From positions 175,521 to 239,520 of the forward strand of contig CALEBF010000002.1 in assembly GCA_937944975.1 (NCBI GenBank): DNA of 64,000 bases, read 5' to 3'. The DNA comes from an uncultured Mycoplasmatota bacterium (lineage in GTDB: Bacteria; Bacillota_I; Bacilli_A; RF39; UBA660). The notes below the pieces were generated by a model that did not search any database, was not told the DNA's origin, and saw only the letters and a program-made list of their open reading frames with translations. Positions within the stretch are counted from its first letter, which is position 1, and each line of letters opens with the position of its first letter. Shown piece by piece: positions 52,663-61,001 of the stretch. A program made the position numbers and the translations under genes.

Positions 52663-53697
52663 GTGAGACGTAGACGTAGAAAAAAAAGAATTCGGAAATT
52701 AATGGTGCTTCTTTGTGCCCTTGTTGTCATTGGTGTTAGTGTATGGTATTTCTTGCCTGAAGATTTGAAAGGAAAATTTGGATTCAAAGTTACTCTTCCA
52801 ACAATCGAAAAAAAATTAAAAATTGTCGATCAAGATTCTAATGAAAGACCGATTGCTGTCATGATTGATAATCAGTCAATGGCGCTTCCTCATGCGGGAT
52901 TACAAGATGCTTACATTGTATACGAAATCGTTGCTGAGGGTGGAATTACAAGACTTATGGCAGTTTTTAAAGATCGAGATACAACATTGATTGGTCCGGT
53001 TCGTAGTTCACGCCATTACTATTTAGACTATGCGATGGAAAATGATGCAATTTATGCTCATTACGGATGGAGTGAACGCGCTAGAAAGGATATCGGAGCA
53101 TTAGATATTAATAATTTAAATGGAATTACCAACGCCCTAGATGCTTACTGGAGAGATAAAAATAGATATGCGCCACATAATGTATTTACATCGATCGAAA
53201 AATTAAAAAGTGAGGCAGCTAAGAAGGGGTATAAGATGACCTCTAGTGAGGATTTATTGTTAAATTATAATGTCGATGAAGTGAATCTATCAGAGAAAGA
53301 AGGCGCAGGAGTTGCGAATAATGTTACAATTCGTTATTCGAATTACCAGACAACTTCTTATGTCTACGATAGCGAAAATAAAGTATATTTAAGAAGTACA
53401 AATGGAGAAGCTCACAAAGACGCGGTTACGGGCAAACAGTATACAGCGAAAAACATTATTGTAGCACAAATAGGAAATCGAGCATTCGATAATTATGGAA
53501 GACAAGACTTAGATAATATAGGAACAGGAAATGGATATTACATTACAAACGGATATGCAATTCCTATTACATGGAGTAAAGATTCTAGAGAAAGTCAAAC
53601 AATATATAAAGATACAGCTGGGAATGAAATTGAAGTAAACGATGGTAATACGTTTATTCAAATACAGCCTTTAAATCAAACATTGACAATAAATTAA
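52663..53697 (+). CDS. yerB: DUF3048 (YerB-like) membrane-anchored protein
   Basis: Has 344 residues: very basic start (MRRRRRKKRIRKL), one membrane segment (about 14-33), then an outer DUF3048 domain: RPIAVMIDNQSMALPHAGLQDA, YEIVAEGGITRLMAVFKD, GPVRSSRHYYLDYA, and a C-terminal half ITWSKDSRESQTIY. The usual lipobox is replaced by a transmembrane anchor. Function unknown. GTG 52663 chosen over GTG 52654 for spacing from GAGGTGGT. Confidence 0.88.
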   Translation: MRRRRRKKRIRKLMVLLCALVVIGVSVWYFLPEDLKGKFGFKVTLPTIEKKLKIVDQDSNERPIAVMIDNQSMALPHAGLQDAYIVYEIVAEGGITRLMAVFKDRDTTLIGPVRSSRHYYLDYAMENDAIYAHYGWSERARKDIGALDINNLNGITNALDAYWRDKNRYAPHNVFTSIEKLKSEAAKKGYKMTSSEDLLLNYNVDEVNLSEKEGAGVANNVTIRYSNYQTTSYVYDSENKVYLRSTNGEAHKDAVTGKQYTAKNIIVAQIGNRAFDNYGRQDLDNIGTGNGYYITNGYAIPITWSKDSRESQTIYKDTAGNEIEVNDGNTFIQIQPLNQTLTIN

Positions 53698-53702
53698 CGT
53701 TC

Positions 53703-53748
53703 AAAAAAAGCAATATATTTCAAGGAATATTTGAGTATATTGCTTTTT
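53703..53748 (+). terminator. Terminator after the DUF3048 gene
   Basis: AAAAAAGCAATATA ... TATATTGCTTTTT with a long loop. Confidence 0.8.
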
Positions 53749-53836
53749 CGATGATAAAAAAGTGATAAAGAATGGCAAAAAGAGTGAAACAAAACATAAA
53801 AATATGATATAATGTATTAGTCTGAGGTGACAAAAA

Positions 53837-54349
53837 ATGAACGAAATAAAAAAAGACGTTGAATATCAACGGATTATAAAAGATATATTGGAACATAGCG
53901 AGTTTCAAAAACTAAGATATATTAAACATCACGATAGCAATCGTTTGGATCACTCTTTAAAGGTTTCTTATTATGCGTATCGTGTTGCAAAGAAAATGCA
54001 TTTAAATTATGTAGAAGTAGCTCGAGGGGGATTATTACACGATTTCTTTATTGAGAGGACAACTGATTTTGATTCAGTAAAAGATAAAATAAAATTGTAT
54101 ACGACAGGACATCCAGGAGAAGCAGTGAAAAATGCGAAAAAATATTTTGATTTAACAGTGATGGAAGAAGATATGATTCGTTGTCATATGTTTCCTCTAG
54201 ATGTGCATATTCCGAAGTATGCGGAAAGTTGGATTGTGAATTTAGTTGATACAGCATTAAGTACGAAAGAAATGACGTTGAAGTTTGGATATAAATTGAG
54301 TTATCTAGCTAATTTATATTTGATTTTAGTGTTGAATGGATTAAAGTAG
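53837..54349 (+). CDS. HD-domain phosphohydrolase
   Basis: A 170-residue protein with the HD signature: [20 protein letters not shown] (HD), TGHPGEAV and [11 protein letters not shown], plus the late VDTALS. A cytoplasmic metal-dependent hydrolase of the HDIG/YfbR class; nucleotide or phosphate-ester substrates are likely. Site CTGAGGTGACAAAAA. Confidence 0.88.
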   Translation: MNEIKKDVEYQRIIKDILEHSEFQKLRYIKHHDSNRLDHSLKVSYYAYRVAKKMHLNYVEVARGGLLHDFFIERTTDFDSVKDKIKLYTTGHPGEAVKNAKKYFDLTVMEEDMIRCHMFPLDVHIPKYAESWIVNLVDTALSTKEMTLKFGYKLSYLANLYLILVLNGLK

Positions 54350-54368
54350 ATTTTTATCTACTTTTTTT
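54343..54368 (+). terminator. Terminator after the HD-domain gene
   Basis: AAAGTAGAT, TTTT, ATCTACTTT then T-run. Confidence 0.85.
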
Positions 54369-54491
54369 ATTTTTAATAAGAAATATGTCTTAGAGGTAAA
54401 AACACATTTTGTCGTTTTTAGAATATTTATAGTTATTTGCTCACGAACATTTTTCATTTCTTCATATGATACTGTGGAAGGAGGAAGAAAA

Positions 54492-55352
54492 ATGAACGAA
54501 GAAAATATGCACGATTTAGAACAGCTTTGCAGAGATAAAACAAATTCAGATGAATGTTTATGCAAAGTAATTGATTGTTTAAAAAAGAGAGGTGCAACCG
54601 GGCCAACCGGACCAACGGGACCAACTGGCGCAACTGGTAGACAAGGACCTACAGGGCCAACTGGAGCAACCGGACCGACAGGACCAACAGGACCGCAAGG
54701 AATTCAAGGACCAACGGGAGCAACAGGTGCAACAGGAGCCACTGGAGCAACGGGGCCAACCGGGCCACAAGGAATTCAAGGACCAACAGGTGCAACAGGA
54801 GCAACAGGAGCAACGGGACCAACGGGACCACAAGGAATTCAAGGACTTACAGGAGCAACAGGAGCCACTGGAGCCACTGGAGCAACGGGACCAACAGGAC
54901 CTGGGGTAGAAACTTTAAATAGTTATGCTATGGTACATGATGAAACAGATTCAATGGTAGGTCAACAACAGCCTTTATTATTCCAGACTACGAACATATC
55001 AAATAAAATTACATACAATCCGTTAACTGGAGACTTTACAATCCCTGAAGCAGGAATTTATACAATTCATTGGTGGGTAAATGCAAGACATAGCGATAAA
55101 CAAGATGCAAGTTGTGAACCAAAGACACTAGGAATCGAATTCCATCAATTCTGGCCATCCGACGTATTGATTGCACATTCTTCTACGCATAATAAATTGA
55201 CATGTTGTGATACGGGAACCATTAGTGGTAACGCAATTTTTGAAGCACTTCCTGGAGCAAGTTATCGTCTTATTAATACATCAGATGTCGATTTTAGATT
55301 AGTACCAAATGATTTATATTCTGCTTGTGTTTCAATTACTCGAATCTTATAA
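54492..55352 (+). CDS. BclA-like collagen protein with C-terminal globular domain
   Basis: Has 286 residues: N-terminal leader of 35 residues rich in Cys and acidic residues ([18 protein letters not shown]), a collagen stretch (about 36-145; Gly-Pro-Thr/Gly-Ala-Thr with GPQGIQG units repeated three times), then a C1q/TNF-like domain (about 146-286: [42 protein letters not shown]). This is the full BclA plan, expected on the exosporium. ATG 54492 follows GGAAGGAGGAAGAAAA. Confidence 0.88.
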   Translation: MNEENMHDLEQLCRDKTNSDECLCKVIDCLKKRGATGPTGPTGPTGATGRQGPTGPTGATGPTGPTGPQGIQGPTGATGATGATGATGPTGPQGIQGPTGATGATGATGPTGPQGIQGLTGATGATGATGATGPTGPGVETLNSYAMVHDETDSMVGQQQPLLFQTTNISNKITYNPLTGDFTIPEAGIYTIHWWVNARHSDKQDASCEPKTLGIEFHQFWPSDVLIAHSSTHNKLTCCDTGTISGNAIFEALPGASYRLINTSDVDFRLVPNDLYSACVSITRIL

Positions 55353-55356
55353 TAAA

Positions 55357-55387
55357 AGAAAGTCACTGACATTTGTTAGTGACTTTT
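55357..55387 (+). terminator. Terminator after the BclA-like gene
   Basis: AAAGTCACT ... AGTGACTTT stem, then T. Confidence 0.8.
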
Positions 55388-55525
55388 ATGATGTCAAGCA
55401 AGATGGAGTTGTACGAAATAGCTTTTTTTCTGTATCAAATTTTGATATACTCATATTAGATGTTTTATGATTTCATAAAAATATGACCATTACATAAGAT
55501 TTCATTAGTAAAGAGTAGTGATGAT

Positions 55526-56233
55526 ATGAAAGAATGTATAGAAAAAATAACTGATTATTTTAAAGCGGATCATCGTACGTTCGCACAAGGAGTTTGTTTT
55601 TACAAATTGGTGTGGGTATTTACAATTGGTTCTATTTTCGGAGTGTATTACGAGCAAATTTTAAATCTTATGAAATCTTTATTGGCGGATGGAACTATTT
55701 TTTGGGAGAGTCGCCGTGGAGTGATCTATGGACCTCTCAGTCCTGCATATGGAGCAGGGGCCGCATTGTTGGTATACTTATTAGCGCGTCGTAAGAGGCC
55801 TGGATGGCAAACATGGCTTTATGGGGCTCTTCTCGGTGGATCATTTGAATATATTATTAGTTTTTTACAAGAGTGGGCGATAGGAACGACATCTTGGGAT
55901 TATAGTCAGCAATTTTTAAATATTAATGGAAGAACGACAATTCCTATTATGATCGCATGGGGAATTTTAGCTTTTGTTTTAATCGAATATGTTTATCCTT
56001 GGTTATCTAAATGGATCGAGTCTTTTCCGTATCGCTTTGGTGTGTTATTTACAAGGATATTGGTTGTTTTTTTAGTTTTCGATATGACTGTTTCTTGGAC
56101 TGCGTTGTTTCGTCAAACGTTGCGCCGCCAAAATAAAGACCCATATACTGCAGTAGGAAGATTATACGATCAAATTTATACAGACGAGTTTTTAGAAAAG
56201 TCTTTTCCTAATATGGAAGCAAGGGGTAGGTAA
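55526..56233 (+). CDS. PF06541-type membrane protein, paralogue 2
   Basis: A 235-residue protein similar to the gene at 49022: SIFGVYYEQI, RGVIYGPLSPAYGAGAAL and SWDYSQQFLNINGRTTIP align with its motifs. It ends one base before a GT2 gene, so both share a transcript. The N-terminal addition MKECIEKITDYFKADHRTFAQ is cytoplasmic. Role unknown. Confidence 0.83.
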   Translation: MKECIEKITDYFKADHRTFAQGVCFYKLVWVFTIGSIFGVYYEQILNLMKSLLADGTIFWESRRGVIYGPLSPAYGAGAALLVYLLARRKRPGWQTWLYGALLGGSFEYIISFLQEWAIGTTSWDYSQQFLNINGRTTIPIMIAWGILAFVLIEYVYPWLSKWIESFPYRFGVLFTRILVVFLVFDMTVSWTALFRQTLRRQNKDPYTAVGRLYDQIYTDEFLEKSFPNMEARGR

Positions 56234-56234
56234 T

Positions 56235-57467
56235 ATGTTAGTGATTGAAGTAGTAAGAGATATTAGTATTTTAGTAGTGGGATTAGGTATTTTATATTTG
56301 CTGTATCCCATGATATCGAGAAGTCAAATGAAGAACATCCCAAAAAGAGGAAAGAGAAAAGATGGGAAATTCGCTATTTTGATTCCTGCACGCGATGAAT
56401 CTAGAGTGATACGAGGATTACTGGATAGTCTAAAAGAACAAACTGAACCAGTTCGTTTTTCTGATGTATACGTGATTGTAGAAACAGAGAAAGATCCGAC
56501 AGTTAAGATTTGTAAGGAATATCATGCTAATGTTATATATCGTAGAAATTTAAAGCAACAGAGAAAAGGGTATGCTTTGAATGATGCGATTGTAGAACTT
56601 TTAAGAAGGCAGAAGAATTACGATGCCTATTTTATCTTTGATGCGGATAATATATTAGATCGGAATTATTTTAAAGAGATGAAAAAAACATATCTAGCTG
56701 GATATGATATTGGAATCGGATATCGCAATTGTAAGAATGGAAATCGTAATATCTTCGCAGCTTGCTCTAGTCTTACATTTTCTATGATTAACACAATTGG
56801 TAACGAAGGAAAAAAGAAACACGGGGAAACGATGATTGTCTCAGGGACAGGCTTTTATATTGTAGGAGAGTGGATACAAAGATGGAAGGGATATCCATTC
56901 CACTGTTTGACGGAAGATTACGAGTTATCACTTTATGCTACTTTGTATGGAATGACGACGGATTATAATAAAAAAGCTATTTTTTACGATGAACAACCGA
57001 CACAGTATCATACTACAGTCCAACAAAGAATTCGTTGGATTCGAGGATATTTTGATGCGAGAAAAAAGTATATTCCATTAATTCGCAGAGATCTACGAAA
57101 AAATAAGGAAAACGAGAACGCTAAAAGAAGTGCATGTGTAGGGGTGAAACCATATATCATGATTATTATAGGAATGATTTTATGGGCTTTTGCAGATATG
57201 ATGGCGGGAATTTCTAGAGCGAATATTGCAGTTATGTTTCTTCAGGTTGGAATGTTGTTATCGGCAGCTTATATTGCTATGATGATCGTTACAATTGTTA
57301 TGTTGCGAAGAGAAAAAGAACAATTACATCTTTCTGTCAAGATGAAGAGACGTATGATATGGTTTTATCCACTTTATCTCGTAACCTATATACCATGTGC
57401 ATTGAAAGCAATGTTAAAAAAGAATGTCACATGGGTGAGAATAGATCATACAGAGACAAATTTGTAA
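56235..57467 (+). CDS. Processive GT2 glycosyltransferase, membrane-bound
   Basis: Has 410 residues: one N-terminal segment, a catalytic domain with ARDESRVIRGLLDSL, the DAD motif (FIFDADNIL), TEDYEL acid base and QQRIRWIRGYF (QxxRW), then three C-terminal segments. The layout is that of synthases for beta-linked polymers such as hyaluronan/cellulose-type or poly-GlcNAc. It starts 2 nt after a PF06541 protein, suggesting polymer export. Confidence 0.9.
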   Translation: MLVIEVVRDISILVVGLGILYLLYPMISRSQMKNIPKRGKRKDGKFAILIPARDESRVIRGLLDSLKEQTEPVRFSDVYVIVETEKDPTVKICKEYHANVIYRRNLKQQRKGYALNDAIVELLRRQKNYDAYFIFDADNILDRNYFKEMKKTYLAGYDIGIGYRNCKNGNRNIFAACSSLTFSMINTIGNEGKKKHGETMIVSGTGFYIVGEWIQRWKGYPFHCLTEDYELSLYATLYGMTTDYNKKAIFYDEQPTQYHTTVQQRIRWIRGYFDARKKYIPLIRRDLRKNKENENAKRSACVGVKPYIMIIIGMILWAFADMMAGISRANIAVMFLQVGMLLSAAYIAMMIVTIVMLRREKEQLHLSVKMKRRMIWFYPLYLVTYIPCALKAMLKKNVTWVRIDHTETNL

Positions 57468-57468
57468 G

Positions 57469-57494
57469 AAAATAAGGGGCTCCTTATTTTTTTT
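57469..57494 (+). terminator. Terminator after the GT2 gene
   Basis: AATAAGG, GGCT, CCTTATT then T8. Confidence 0.85.
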
Positions 57495-57540
57495 GTTGAC
57501 GAATTTTTGTATTCAGTGGTAGAATGAAATATAGGTTCAT

Positions 57541-57615
57541 GTCCTCTTAGTAAAATGGATATTACAAGACCCTCCTAAGGTTTAGTTGTAGGTTCGATTC
57601 CTACAGAGGACGCCA
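57541..57615 (+). tRNA. tRNA-Arg (CCT)
   Basis: 75-nt tRNA. Acceptor GTCCTCT/AGAGGAC, anticodon loop CTCCTAA giving CCT, T-arm GTTCGATTC, discriminator G and encoded CCA. Terminated at 57631. Confidence 0.95.
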
Positions 57616-57630
57616 TAATATTGATCGTAA

Positions 57631-57653
57631 AGATGTTATTGTGACATCTTTTT
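57631..57653 (+). terminator. Terminator of tRNA-Arg
   Basis: AGATGT, TATTGTG, ACATCT then T5. Confidence 0.85.
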
Positions 57654-57686
57654 ATTATGGTAAAGAGGAAAGAATAAAAGATTTAC

Positions 57687-57717
57687 TTGACTTCAAGTAG
57701 GCTTGTAGTGTTATGAT
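57687..57717 (+). promoter_or_regulatory. MerR-type promoter with 19-bp spacer
   Basis: TTGACT (57687-57692) and TATGAT (57712-57717) are 19 bp apart. A near-perfect dyad (ACTTCAAG-TAGG-CTTGTAGT) fills the spacer. Long-spacer promoters with a central dyad are the target of MerR-family activators, which untwist the DNA. It lies just upstream of the small membrane protein gene; no MerR gene is in the window. Confidence 0.7.
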
Positions 57718-57738
57718 AAGACTAGAAAGGGGATTTGT

Positions 57739-58035
57739 ATGCATTTGTATCAAATGAGTTCAAAAGAGATTAAGAGAGAAATGAAAGCTTTTTATAAAAC
57801 GTATTATGGAAAAATTGTTTTTTGTTTAGCATATGCTATGTTTTTTATTAGCCTTATGTTTTTCCTTTTGATTTGTATCAATACATTCACACATGCTTCG
57901 TGGGGGTATTGGCGTTATTTAATGATGATTCCAATATCTGCACTATTTACGATTGTATGTTTTATTATTGGAAGCGTCTATTATTACAGAGAGTTAAAAG
58001 CTTTTATTGATTCTAAGAAAAAGAAAAGTATATAG
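57739..58035 (+). CDS. Small membrane protein under a MerR-type promoter
   Basis: A 98-residue protein: basic N-terminal helix (residues 1-24), two membrane segments (about 25-48 and 57-80), KKKK tail. Site AAGGGGATTTGT before ATG. Family not recognised. The promoter type suggests induction by a metal, drug or redox signal. Confidence 0.65.
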   Translation: MHLYQMSSKEIKREMKAFYKTYYGKIVFCLAYAMFFISLMFFLLICINTFTHASWGYWRYLMMIPISALFTIVCFIIGSVYYYRELKAFIDSKKKKSI

Positions 58036-58056
58036 ACATTTTATCTATATACTTTT
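58024..58056. terminator. Bidirectional terminator
   Basis: AAAAGTATATAGA, CATTTTA, TCTATATACTTTT: a long perfect stem serving both converging genes. Confidence 0.9.
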
Positions 58057-58840
58057 AATTATGTTGTTTTTTATAATCGATTGCTTGATCGATAACATAT
58101 TTTACGCTTTTTTCGTTAAATGGTTTTCGTAAAATTGCTTGAATTGGATATTCTTTGGTTTGATTGATTAAATTATCATCTCCAACACCAGTGATAATAG
58201 AGACGAAAAGTTGATTGAAATTTCCGTTTTCTTTTAAATATTTTAATACTTCAAACCCATTGACATTTGGCATGTTAAGATCTAGTAACATTGCCATAAT
58301 GTGATGATCTGCATCATTTTCTAGCATGCGAATTGCTTCAGCGCCATCATGTGCCACTAATACATGAAATCGTGAATCGAATAACTTTTTTACAAAGTTA
58401 CGAATGACGTTAGAATCATCAACAACTAAGATTGTCTCATCAGAGACAGTAGATTCTTTCGGCGTTTCTATCGCTGTAACAGTTTTTCCTAGATATTCTT
58501 GTACGACGCGGATAATACGATTTAATTCTTCCATCAATTCGTCATAATGGTCATAGATGAAATATATATGATTGGCTTTACTTTCAAGCTCATGTTGATA
58601 TGCTAATTCGGCAAGTTTGGTAAAACCAAAATATTTTGCATCACTTTTAAGTGAATGTACGTAAATAGCATAATTTGCCATGTCTGCAATCTCTTTTGTT
58701 TCTTTTAATTGTTCTAGTTTTTGATTGATATCATTTAAGAAATCTCCTAATGTTTCATTATACGTCTGGATATCTCCAAACAATTCTAGACTACTCTCAA
58801 CGTTTACTCCGTGGAGTTTTAAAAATTCTGCATTTTTCAT
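58055..58840 (-). CDS. Hpt-receiver two-domain phosphotransfer protein
   Basis: A 261-residue protein: N-terminal Hpt domain (about 1-115) with the phosphohistidine motif VHSLKSDAKYFG (His62), and C-terminal receiver (about 135-258) with acidic pair Asp141-Asp142, phosphoacceptor Asp187 in LLDLNMPN and LRKPF. No DNA-binding output. Such a protein is a relay and sink between a hybrid kinase and another partner. The candidate kinase is encoded at 61002, with an acyl-CoA synthetase gene between. Confidence 0.9.
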   Translation of the reverse strand: MKNAEFLKLHGVNVESSLELFGDIQTYNETLGDFLNDINQKLEQLKETKEIADMANYAIYVHSLKSDAKYFGFTKLAELAYQHELESKANHIYFIYDHYDELMEELNRIIRVVQEYLGKTVTAIETPKESTVSDETILVVDDSNVIRNFVKKLFDSRFHVLVAHDGAEAIRMLENDADHHIMAMLLDLNMPNVNGFEVLKYLKENGNFNQLFVSIITGVGDDNLINQTKEYPIQAILRKPFNEKSVKYVIDQAIDYKKQHN

Positions 58841-58978
58841 AAAAAACCCTCTTTCGTTTGCTACCCTAAAACAATTATATCATAAAAAAATAAAGTTCCA
58901 AGAAAAATGTAAAAAAATTGATTGCCTTTTTTTGGAATGTGTTATAATAAGGGTGTTTGAGGAGAAGGGAGCAATAAT

Positions 58979-60937
58979 GTGACATATAAAAATGAGCAGA
59001 GATTGAAAGAATTGTTGTCAAATGTGATATTAGAACAAAGTGACAGTAAAAAGTATGAAAAAAAAGAAATTCGCTTGCAGAAAAAAATGGCAAAAAAACA
59101 AGAAAAGGTAGATGTAGTATTAGAGGAATTAGAGCGTGAACATAATTGGCCTTGGTATGAAGAAATTTATCATCGTAATCAGGATAATATGAATGGGAAT
59201 GCACTATTTTATCGTGGTACTAACATCACATATCAAGAATTGTTTGAAAAGGCAGATCAATTTGCCACAACGTTATCTTATTTTGGACTGAAAAAAGGAG
59301 ATCAGGTAGCAACATGTATGGCAAATATGCCTGAGTTTGTGATTGCTTTATTAGGAGCAAATAAAATAGGGGTTGTATTAAATATTTTTGGAGCAGATTT
59401 TGCGCCAGATTATATAGAAGAAATTTTAAAGCGTTGTAATAAAAAAATATTGATCGCAAGTGATGACCGATATAAGGAAATTAAAAATATAGTGGAAAAT
59501 AGCGATATTGAGAAAAAACTAATTGTTTCGCTTACTGATAGTTTATATGGAGAAATGGATCCATTTGATGAGCTTGATGATCCATTTTATAAGTTTATCA
59601 ATTATGCGAAAAGATACGCGAAAGACGATGTATCCATCGTATTATGGGATGATTTTCTCAAGACGGGTCGAACGCGTGTGACATCATCAAATTATCGATT
59701 TGAGCAACCTGTTGCCGATGATATTTTTGCAGTAACTTACAGTAGTGGTTCTACTAGAATTGGCCGTCCAAAGGCAATTATTCATCGAAATCGTGGGCCA
59801 ATTGCGATGGCGAGATTTCACGATAAGGATATTTCAGGGCTACCTTCTACAAAGAATATGCGAACTCTTGCGATGATACCACCACATTCTTACACGCAAT
59901 TAACAGCATGTATTTCCGATACTTTATCACAACAAGGAACGGTATTGTTAGAACCAATTTATCATCAAGATTTTTTCGCGTATTCATTGATGATCAATCG
60001 TCCAGAGTTTGCACCTGCTACTCGAAGCTTTTGGGTACATACGATGAAGACGTTTCAAGATAGATTTCCTAACGAGGATTTATCCTATATTTATATTCCT
60101 GCAATTATTGGAGAAGCGAGCAGCTTAAATGAGGAAAAGCTATTGAACCAAAAAGCCAAAGAATTAAAAATAGGAAGAAAGAAAATTCCACTTCCAATGC
60201 TAGTGTCTTCTTTTTCGATTGGTGGTGGAGATTGTGAACATGGAGGATTATTCTTTACTTTATATAAATCGACATTTGAAAAATTATGTCGTGATAAAGA
60301 ATCACGTGGATTGGTTCCATTCGCACTTGCAAAATGTATAGTGGTAAATAAAAGATTAGAACCATGTCATAGCTATGAGCTCGGAAGACATATGTGGACT
60401 TCTGTTGGCAATATGGTTGGATATCAGGATAACGAAGAAGCTACAAATTCATTTTTTGTACAGACGCCAGATGGTAAGACATGGGGAGACGCGAAAGTAT
60501 GGGGGTATTACGATAAGAGAGGTCACATTCATATGAAAGGTAGAATGGGGGATGAGTTCCATTTATCTAATGGAATTGAAATACCTACATTTCTTCTTGC
60601 GGATGCTGTATTGCTCGATATTGATAATATACTATCATGTGAAGTAGTAAATGTTCGAGATTCTATAACACAGGAGGAAATTCCGGTCGTACATTTTGAA
60701 TTACAACCAGAAAGACCTGATGTGTACGAGCAAATTATAAGACGTATGGATGAACGGATTCAAGCATTGTTCCCAGAGGAACTAGCATCTAAAGTTGTAT
60801 ATCGTCAGCACATGTTTACAGAAGAGTTCCCACTTACTGGGTGTGGTAAGAGAAATGTCCCAGCATTAGAACAAGAAGGCGTGAGTGATCGTTGTTTTGT
60901 TCCAAAAGATAGAAAGCAGTTTCAAAAGAGAAGATAG
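58979..60937 (+). CDS. AMP-dependent acyl-CoA synthetase-like enzyme
   Basis: A 652-residue protein of the adenylate-forming superfamily: A5-like YSSGSTRIGRPKAIIHRN, motif NMVGYQDNEEATN, hinge MKGRMGDEFHLSNG, and C-terminal catalytic Lys in TGCGKRN. The length and N-terminal helix (KKQEKVDVVLEELERE) are typical of long-chain or benzoate-type ligases. GTG 58979 follows GAGGAGAAGGGAGC. Substrate unknown. It lies between the Hpt-receiver gene (divergent) and the hybrid kinase. Confidence 0.9.
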   Translation: MTYKNEQRLKELLSNVILEQSDSKKYEKKEIRLQKKMAKKQEKVDVVLEELEREHNWPWYEEIYHRNQDNMNGNALFYRGTNITYQELFEKADQFATTLSYFGLKKGDQVATCMANMPEFVIALLGANKIGVVLNIFGADFAPDYIEEILKRCNKKILIASDDRYKEIKNIVENSDIEKKLIVSLTDSLYGEMDPFDELDDPFYKFINYAKRYAKDDVSIVLWDDFLKTGRTRVTSSNYRFEQPVADDIFAVTYSSGSTRIGRPKAIIHRNRGPIAMARFHDKDISGLPSTKNMRTLAMIPPHSYTQLTACISDTLSQQGTVLLEPIYHQDFFAYSLMINRPEFAPATRSFWVHTMKTFQDRFPNEDLSYIYIPAIIGEASSLNEEKLLNQKAKELKIGRKKIPLPMLVSSFSIGGGDCEHGGLFFTLYKSTFEKLCRDKESRGLVPFALAKCIVVNKRLEPCHSYELGRHMWTSVGNMVGYQDNEEATNSFFVQTPDGKTWGDAKVWGYYDKRGHIHMKGRMGDEFHLSNGIEIPTFLLADAVLLDIDNILSCEVVNVRDSITQEEIPVVHFELQPERPDVYEQIIRRMDERIQALFPEELASKVVYRQHMFTEEFPLTGCGKRNVPALEQEGVSDRCFVPKDRKQFQKRR

Positions 60938-60949
60938 TTCTTCTTTTTT
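60929..60949 (+). terminator. Terminator after the acyl-CoA synthetase gene
   Basis: GAAGA, TAGT, TCTTC then T6; overlaps the stop. Confidence 0.75.
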
Positions 60950-61001
60950 GTTTGGTTTCTAGGAATTTGGTGTTATAATATTGTAAGATAGAGGTGTGTA
61001 T

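Noticed and set aside
54579..54909. Overlapping frames on both strands in the second collagen-like gene
   Set aside because: Same cause: triplet repeats keep all frames open. Their products are simple Gln/Ser/Cys strings.
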